From Pseudomonadota bacterium (lineage in GTDB: Bacteria; Pseudomonadota; Gammaproteobacteria; Xanthomonadales; Rhodanobacteraceae), in contig JAFEFQ010000239.1 in the NCBI GenBank assembly GCA_018240505.1, forward strand, positions 1-64,000: a stretch of DNA of 64,000 nt. The letters run 5' to 3'. This document shows positions 60,548-64,000 of the stretch, piece by piece (within the stretch, counting starts at the first letter, position 1; each line of letters starts with the position of its first letter). The translations under genes were made by a program, and so were the position numbers. The notes below the pieces were generated by a model. It was not told the origin of the DNA. It was given only the letters and a program-made list of their open reading frames with translations, and made no database searches.

Positions 60548-60613
60548 GTGACCCGCCAAGCCCCCTGAAAACCTGGCGCGGTCACATCAAAAATCGGAGG
60601 CCAGCCGATCATA
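60548..60613 (-). promoter_or_regulatory. Promoter -10 and leader hairpin of DUF1631 copy 2
   Basis: Minus-strand TATGAT (60613-60608) lies 76 bp before the ATG. In the leader an imperfect inverted repeat pairs GTGACCCGCCA (60548-60558) with TGGCGCGGTCAC (60574-60585), 16 nt upstream of the ATG. The stem ends next to the putative GGGGA ribosome-binding site and might affect translation. Confidence 0.5.
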
Positions 60614-60909
60614 GGGAAACGGAACAATTGTTAACGTGACGTTGTTCGCCGTTGCGTCGAACGCGATTGATCGACTTGGCAGAATGCTCTTGTTTTTCTC
60701 GTCTCCGACTCGATCGCGCACGTGACGCAATTCACATGCAGCGCCACTGCTACAGACTTGCCAAGGAGAAATCGGCGGCGTCGACTTCGGCGATGCTCGC
60801 CTGCCCGCCCGGGTAACGTCGTCGAGCAGTCCGGCATGAAGGCACAAGCCTTCGCCGGGCACGTGTTGCTCGAGACGCGGCCCATCTGGCGGACGCACGT
60901 CGTGGTCCA
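60614..60909. other. Intergenic region upstream of the kdp-like leader
   Basis: About 296 bp between the DUF1631 copy 2 promoter and the T-rich repeats. Its left 40 bp aligns with the promoter flank of copy 1 at 57150-57190. I see no open frame with a family match, no RNA gene and no long repeat in the rest. Confidence 0.4.
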
Positions 60910-60967
60910 TGCGATTTTTACGCGATCTTTATCTGCACAAGGCGATTTTCTACGCCGTTCTTATGCG
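60910..60967 (+). promoter_or_regulatory. Four T-rich direct repeats resembling a kdp-type promoter
   Basis: GCGATTTTTA (60911), GCGATCTTTA (60922), GCGATTTTCTA (60942) and GCCGTTCTTA (60954) recur with spacings of 11, 20 and 12 bp, about one or two helical turns, 43-100 bp before the small ORF at 61010. Such T-rich tracts are typical of KdpE operators. This is a comparison from memory and no KdpE-regulated gene follows. Confidence 0.4.
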
Positions 60968-61009
60968 CGGAAGCACAGAGTGACGGCCGTTCTCACACGA
61001 GCCGCCGCA

Positions 61010-61102
61010 ATGGATGCCCTCTACTTGTTGTTGCTGATCGCACTGGTCGGTTCGACCGCCGCGTTCCTGCGCCTGTGCGCGCGCCTGGAGGACCGGTCGT
61101 GA
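61010..61102 (+). CDS. 30-residue hydrophobic peptide resembling the small ORF preceding kdpF
   Basis: ATG 61010 opens a 30-residue peptide, MDALYLLLLIALVGSTAAFL followed by RLCARLEDRS: one membrane helix with a basic C-terminal end. Very similar small proteins precede kdpF in many proteobacterial kdp operons. Its stop overlaps a GTG start (GTGA), as in a coupled operon, but the next frame ends after 14 codons. Confidence 0.5.
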   Translation: MDALYLLLLIALVGSTAAFLRLCARLEDRS

Positions 61103-61143
61103 TCGCCGTTTTCTTCGCCATCGCCGCGATGGTGCCGACCTAG
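61099..61143 (+). pseudogene. Truncated kdpF-like frame (14 codons)
   Basis: GTG 61099, overlapping the preceding stop, opens VIAVFFAIAAMVPT and then TAG at 61141. KdpF is normally about 28-30 residues and followed by kdpA. No kdpA, kdpB or kdpC is found downstream, where a glycosyltransferase gene begins at 61385. It is either a relic or a coincidental short frame. Confidence 0.35.
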
Positions 61144-61384
61144 ACCGGTCTCTACTTTGCCCCGTGCAAGAGCGGAGCGAAACGCTGCTCGACCACCGCG
61201 AGCCAGCGCCGGAAAAATGAGGTACATTCGCCAGCTTGCGACGCGTCGGCAGCCTGTGTCCGCGTGCCGCTACAGGGGGAATAGATCGTGATGAATTTTA
61301 GTTGTGCCTTGTTTCGCGCCCGCGTTGTTCGTCGGCGCCACGCATCTGCGGCAGACACCATTTCCGCTGCGGCATAATCGCAAC

Positions 61385-62464
61385 ATGCGCATCTGCCTTT
61401 CGATGATCGTCAAGAACGAAGCGCCCGTGATCGGGCGCTGCCTGGCCTCGGTGCGCCCCTTCGTGCACGCTTGGGCGATCGCCGACACCGGATCGAGCGA
61501 CGGCACGCAGGACCTCGTGCGCCAGGCGATGGACGGCCTGCCCGGCGAATTGATCGAGCGGCCGTGGGTGGACTTTTCCACCAACCGCAATGAGGCGCTC
61601 GCACTCGCGCGCAAGCACGGCGACTTCGCCTTGATCATCGATGCCGACGAAGTCATCGAAGCCGACGCAGGCTTCGTCTGGCCGAAGCTCGACGCGCCGG
61701 GCTATCTGCTCGAACTCGTCTACGGCGACACGCGCTACCGCCGTGTCGCGATGCCGCGGCTCGACCTCGACTGGGTCTGGCGCGGCGTCCTGCATGAGGC
61801 GCTCAACTCGGCGCACGCGGCGCAGGCGCGCTTCCTGCCCGGCCTGCGCATCCGCGTGCATACCGATGGCGCGCGCAGCCAGCTGAGCCAGCGCGAGAAG
61901 TTCAGCCGCGACGCCGAAGTGCTGCGTCGAGCCTTGAAGGACGAGCCAGACAACGCGCGCTACGCGTTCTATCTGGCCCAGAGCCTTCGCGACGCCGGCG
62001 ACATCAAGGAATCGATCGCCGCCTACGAGGCGCGCGTCGCGATGGGCGGTTGGATCGAAGAGGTATACTTTTCCAAACTCCAGATCGCCATGCTCAAGGA
62101 ACGCATCGGCGCCGCGGCCGCCGAGGTCGCCCTCGCCTATCTCGATGCCTATGACTACCGCCCGGCGCGTGCCGAGGCAGCCTGCGAATTCGCGCGCTGG
62201 AACCGCCAGCAACGCCGTTTCACCGTCGCCCGCGATTTCGCCCGCATCGCCATGAACACTAAGCTGCCGAACGACGTGCTCTTCATCGATCGTCCGGTCT
62301 ACGACTGGCGCGCGCGCGACGAACTGTCGATCGCCCTGTACTGGTGCAACGAACGTGAGGAAAGCGCCCGCCTTTGCCGCGAGTTGCTCGCCGACCCGCG
62401 TCTGCCGAACGAGCAGCGCGAGCGCGTGGCGAAGAATCTCGGGTTCGCGCTGGGCAACGCCTGA
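61385..62464 (+). CDS. Family 2 glycosyltransferase (GT-A fold) with C-terminal helical repeats
   Basis: A 359-residue protein starting MRICLSMIVKNEAPVIGRCL. That start, the DTGSSDGTQDLVRQ block near 34-47 and IIDADEVIEADAGF near 83-96 (DxD-type metal motif) are typical of GT2 enzymes of the SPBc2-type group that elongate or decorate cell-surface glycans. The C-terminal half (about 185-359) is helical with TPR-like repeats (EPDNARYAFYLAQSLRDAGD, IKESIAAYEARVAMGGWIEE). No signal peptide or membrane helix is visible. CATAAT ends 6 nt before the ATG, so the mRNA may be leaderless. Donor and acceptor are unknown. Confidence 0.85.
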   Translation: MRICLSMIVKNEAPVIGRCLASVRPFVHAWAIADTGSSDGTQDLVRQAMDGLPGELIERPWVDFSTNRNEALALARKHGDFALIIDADEVIEADAGFVWPKLDAPGYLLELVYGDTRYRRVAMPRLDLDWVWRGVLHEALNSAHAAQARFLPGLRIRVHTDGARSQLSQREKFSRDAEVLRRALKDEPDNARYAFYLAQSLRDAGDIKESIAAYEARVAMGGWIEEVYFSKLQIAMLKERIGAAAAEVALAYLDAYDYRPARAEAACEFARWNRQQRRFTVARDFARIAMNTKLPNDVLFIDRPVYDWRARDELSIALYWCNEREESARLCRELLADPRLPNEQRERVAKNLGFALGNA

Positions 62465-62660
62465 CCACATCTGCACGTATCCAGCGCGCCTGGGACCGCA
62501 GGCGAAAGCCGACTCGCAGCGCGACGCGCATGCGACAATGGAACATGGCCGCGAATCGCTCGCAGCAACGCGTACGGGACCAGCGTCTTCACTTCTTCTG
62601 ACCGAGGTCGGTGTGGGTTATCGTTGCGCCGACGATTGAGAAAAAGGAAAGTCGATCCGC

Positions 62661-64000
62661 GTGGAAACTCTTTCTGTCGATCTCTGGCGCATCGCCGCGG
62701 TGCTGCTGCTCGTGTTTGCCAACGGGTTCTTCGTCGCCGCCGAATTTTCGCTGGTTTCGGTGCGGCGCAGCCGCGTCGCCGAACTCGTCGCGCTCGGGCG
62801 GACGAACGCCGCCGCGTTGCACCGTGCCGTCGACCGCCTCGATGCGTATCTCGCTGCGACCCAGCTCGGCATCACCATTTCTTCGCTGGCGTTGGGCTGG
62901 ATCGGCGAACCGGCGCTCGCGCATTTGATCGAACCGCTGCTAGCGCCGCTCGGCGACACTGCCGCTGCGGCCTCGCACGCAATCGCCGTCGCGATCGCTT
63001 TCGTCGTCATCACGGCGCTGCACATCGTGCTCGGCGAACTGGCGCCGAAGAGCCTGGCCTTGCAGCGCAGCGAGCGCACGGCGCTGCTCGTCGTGCGGCC
63101 GCTCGCGGTGTTCCTGTTCGTGTTCCGTCCGGCGATCCTCGCGCTCAACGGGCTCGGCAACGGCGTGCTGCGCCTGTTCGGCCTGCGCGCGGGTAGCGGC
63201 GAGGAAGGCGCGCTGCATTCGCCCGACGAACTGCGCATGCTCGTCGCCGAGAGCCGCCGCGCCGGTCTGCTCCAGCTTGCGCAGCAGGAAGTCGTCGAGC
63301 GCACGTTCAATCTCGGCACGCGGCGCGTGCGCGACATCATGACGATTCGTCCGGACGTCGAGTGGATCGACGCCGACGACACGCGCGCGGCGATGCTGAG
63401 CGAAGTGCGGCGATGCCGGCACGAACAACTGCTGTTCTGCCGCGGCGGCATCGACGAAGTGCTCGGCGTGGTGCACAAGCGCGACCTGCTCGACCAGGCG
63501 CTCGATGGTGCCGAGTTCGATCCGCAGGCGGTCGCGCTGAAGCCGTTCGTCGTGCACGAGGCGACGCCGATCTTCAAGGTGATCGAAGAATTCCGTACGC
63601 GGGCCGCGTCGACCGCGATCGTGATGGACGAGTACGGCACGCTCGGTGGCATCGTCACGCGCACCGACCTGCTCGAAGCGATCGCCGGCGACGTTGCGGA
63701 CAAGGAGAACGAATCCGACATCCTCGCGCGCAAGGACGGCTCGTTCCTGATCGACGGCCTCGCCGCCGTCGCCGACGTGTTCGACCGGCTCGGAATCCGG
63801 CGCTGGCCGCAAGTGCGCGACTTCAACACGCTGGCCGGTTTCGCTTTGCAGGAATTCGGCAGCATCCCGGTGGCGGGCGAGGCTTTCGCTTGGGAAGGCT
63901 GGCGCTTTGAAGTCGTCGACATGGACGGCCACCGGATCGACAAACTGCTCGCCATGCGGGTGCCGGAGGCGCGGGCAGACGGCGACGAAGACGCACCCGG
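62661..64000 (+). CDS. CNNM/CorC-type (HlyC/CorC family) membrane protein, cut at window end
   Basis: A GTG at 62661 opens a frame of 446 codons to the window end with no stop. Residues 1-190 are a DUF21 membrane domain (FANGFFVAAEFSLVSVRRSR, ATQLGITISSLALGWIGEPA, LHIVLGELAPKSLALQRSER). Residues about 210-340 form a CBS pair (DIMTIRPDVEWIDADD, LGVVHKRDLL, IVMDEYGTLGGIVTRTDLLE), then a CorC_HlyC domain from about 355 (KDGSFLIDGLAAVADVFDRL, FNTLAGFALQEFGSIPVAG). Members mediate Mg2+ or Co2+ efflux, or bind nucleotides through CBS domains. AAGGAAAG lies about 11 nt upstream of the GTG. Confidence 0.9.
   Translation, partial: METLSVDLWRIAAVLLLVFANGFFVAAEFSLVSVRRSRVAELVALGRTNAAALHRAVDRLDAYLAATQLGITISSLALGWIGEPALAHLIEPLLAPLGDTAAAASHAIAVAIAFVVITALHIVLGELAPKSLALQRSERTALLVVRPLAVFLFVFRPAILALNGLGNGVLRLFGLRAGSGEEGALHSPDELRMLVAESRRAGLLQLAQQEVVERTFNLGTRRVRDIMTIRPDVEWIDADDTRAAMLSEVRRCRHEQLLFCRGGIDEVLGVVHKRDLLDQALDGAEFDPQAVALKPFVVHEATPIFKVIEEFRTRAASTAIVMDEYGTLGGIVTRTDLLEAIAGDVADKENESDILARKDGSFLIDGLAAVADVFDRLGIRRWPQVRDFNTLAGFALQEFGSIPVAGEAFAWEGWRFEVVDMDGHRIDKLLAMRVPEARADGDEDAP

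Noticed and set aside
1-64000. tRNA, rRNA, CRISPR and prophage genes
   Set aside because: No cloverleaf with a GGTTCGAATCC-type arm, no rRNA sequence, no repeat-spacer array and no phage structural gene was noticed by reading. A tRNAscan or Infernal run would be decisive.

Overview
The window is a chromosomal segment of a high-GC gammaproteobacterium. Gene content (rlmKL, bpt, minCDE, ppx, lpxH, a GldA/F/G-type ABC set, TonB receptor) and the REP and TA-flanked repeats point to the Lysobacterales (Xanthomonadales), perhaps a Rhodanobacteraceae-like genus. That placement comes from recalled family resemblance, not a search. No rRNA, tRNA, prophage, CRISPR array or intact transposase was found. 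Both edges cut genes: hutU at the left and a CNNM/CorC-type membrane protein at the right.

Layout. 0-9 kb: hutU 5' part, a methyltransferase, a Gly/Tyr-rich secreted protein with a clear terminator, a coupled trio (Sel1-repeat protein, small hydrolase, rlmKL), then a plus-strand run (amidase, tesB, DUF2007 protein, HAD phosphatase, bpt). 9.3-14 kb: a 1583-residue secreted RCC1-repeat protein. 14-18 kb: a transglutaminase-like protein, a REP doublet, and a run of SPFH protein, small membrane protein, ribbon-helix-helix protein and VanY-like carboxypeptidase. 18-30.7 kb: a minus-strand regulon of two M19 dipeptidases, two serine hydrolases, a YkvI-type transporter, an enolase-superfamily epimerase, a DgcN/DUF1611 protein and a TonB receptor, headed by a divergent XRE-cupin regulator. 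This looks like a D-amino-acid peptide (peptidoglycan stem peptide) scavenging unit and is the best candidate for a coherent, little-described system. 30.7-39 kb: a penicillin-acylase-family protein, DUF423, and a GldA/GldF/GldG/DUF4340 ABC operon. 39-48 kb: an SRPBCC protein, a NarL-type two-component pair, a GNAT enzyme, minCDE with an HExxH protein, and a Spy-like protein with an OmpR-type regulator and kinase. 48-54 kb: YbhB, cold-shock/DUF1294, an MFS pump, a MITE, ppx, a periplasmic cyclophilin and lpxH. 54-60.6 kb: two tandem DUF1631 genes separated by a decayed second copy of lpxH, the trace of a segmental duplication. 60.6-64 kb: what looks like an orphan kdp-type leader without kdpABC, a glycosyltransferase and the CorC-type protein.

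How the genes work together. Several units carry stop/start overlaps that suggest translational coupling (Sel1-hydrolase-rlmKL; YkvI-serine hydrolase; ABC ATPase-permease; kinase-regulator). Envelope and cell-wall functions dominate: amidase, VanY, M19 dipeptidases, LpxH, MinCDE, Spy/two-component, cyclophilin and the Gld-type ABC set.
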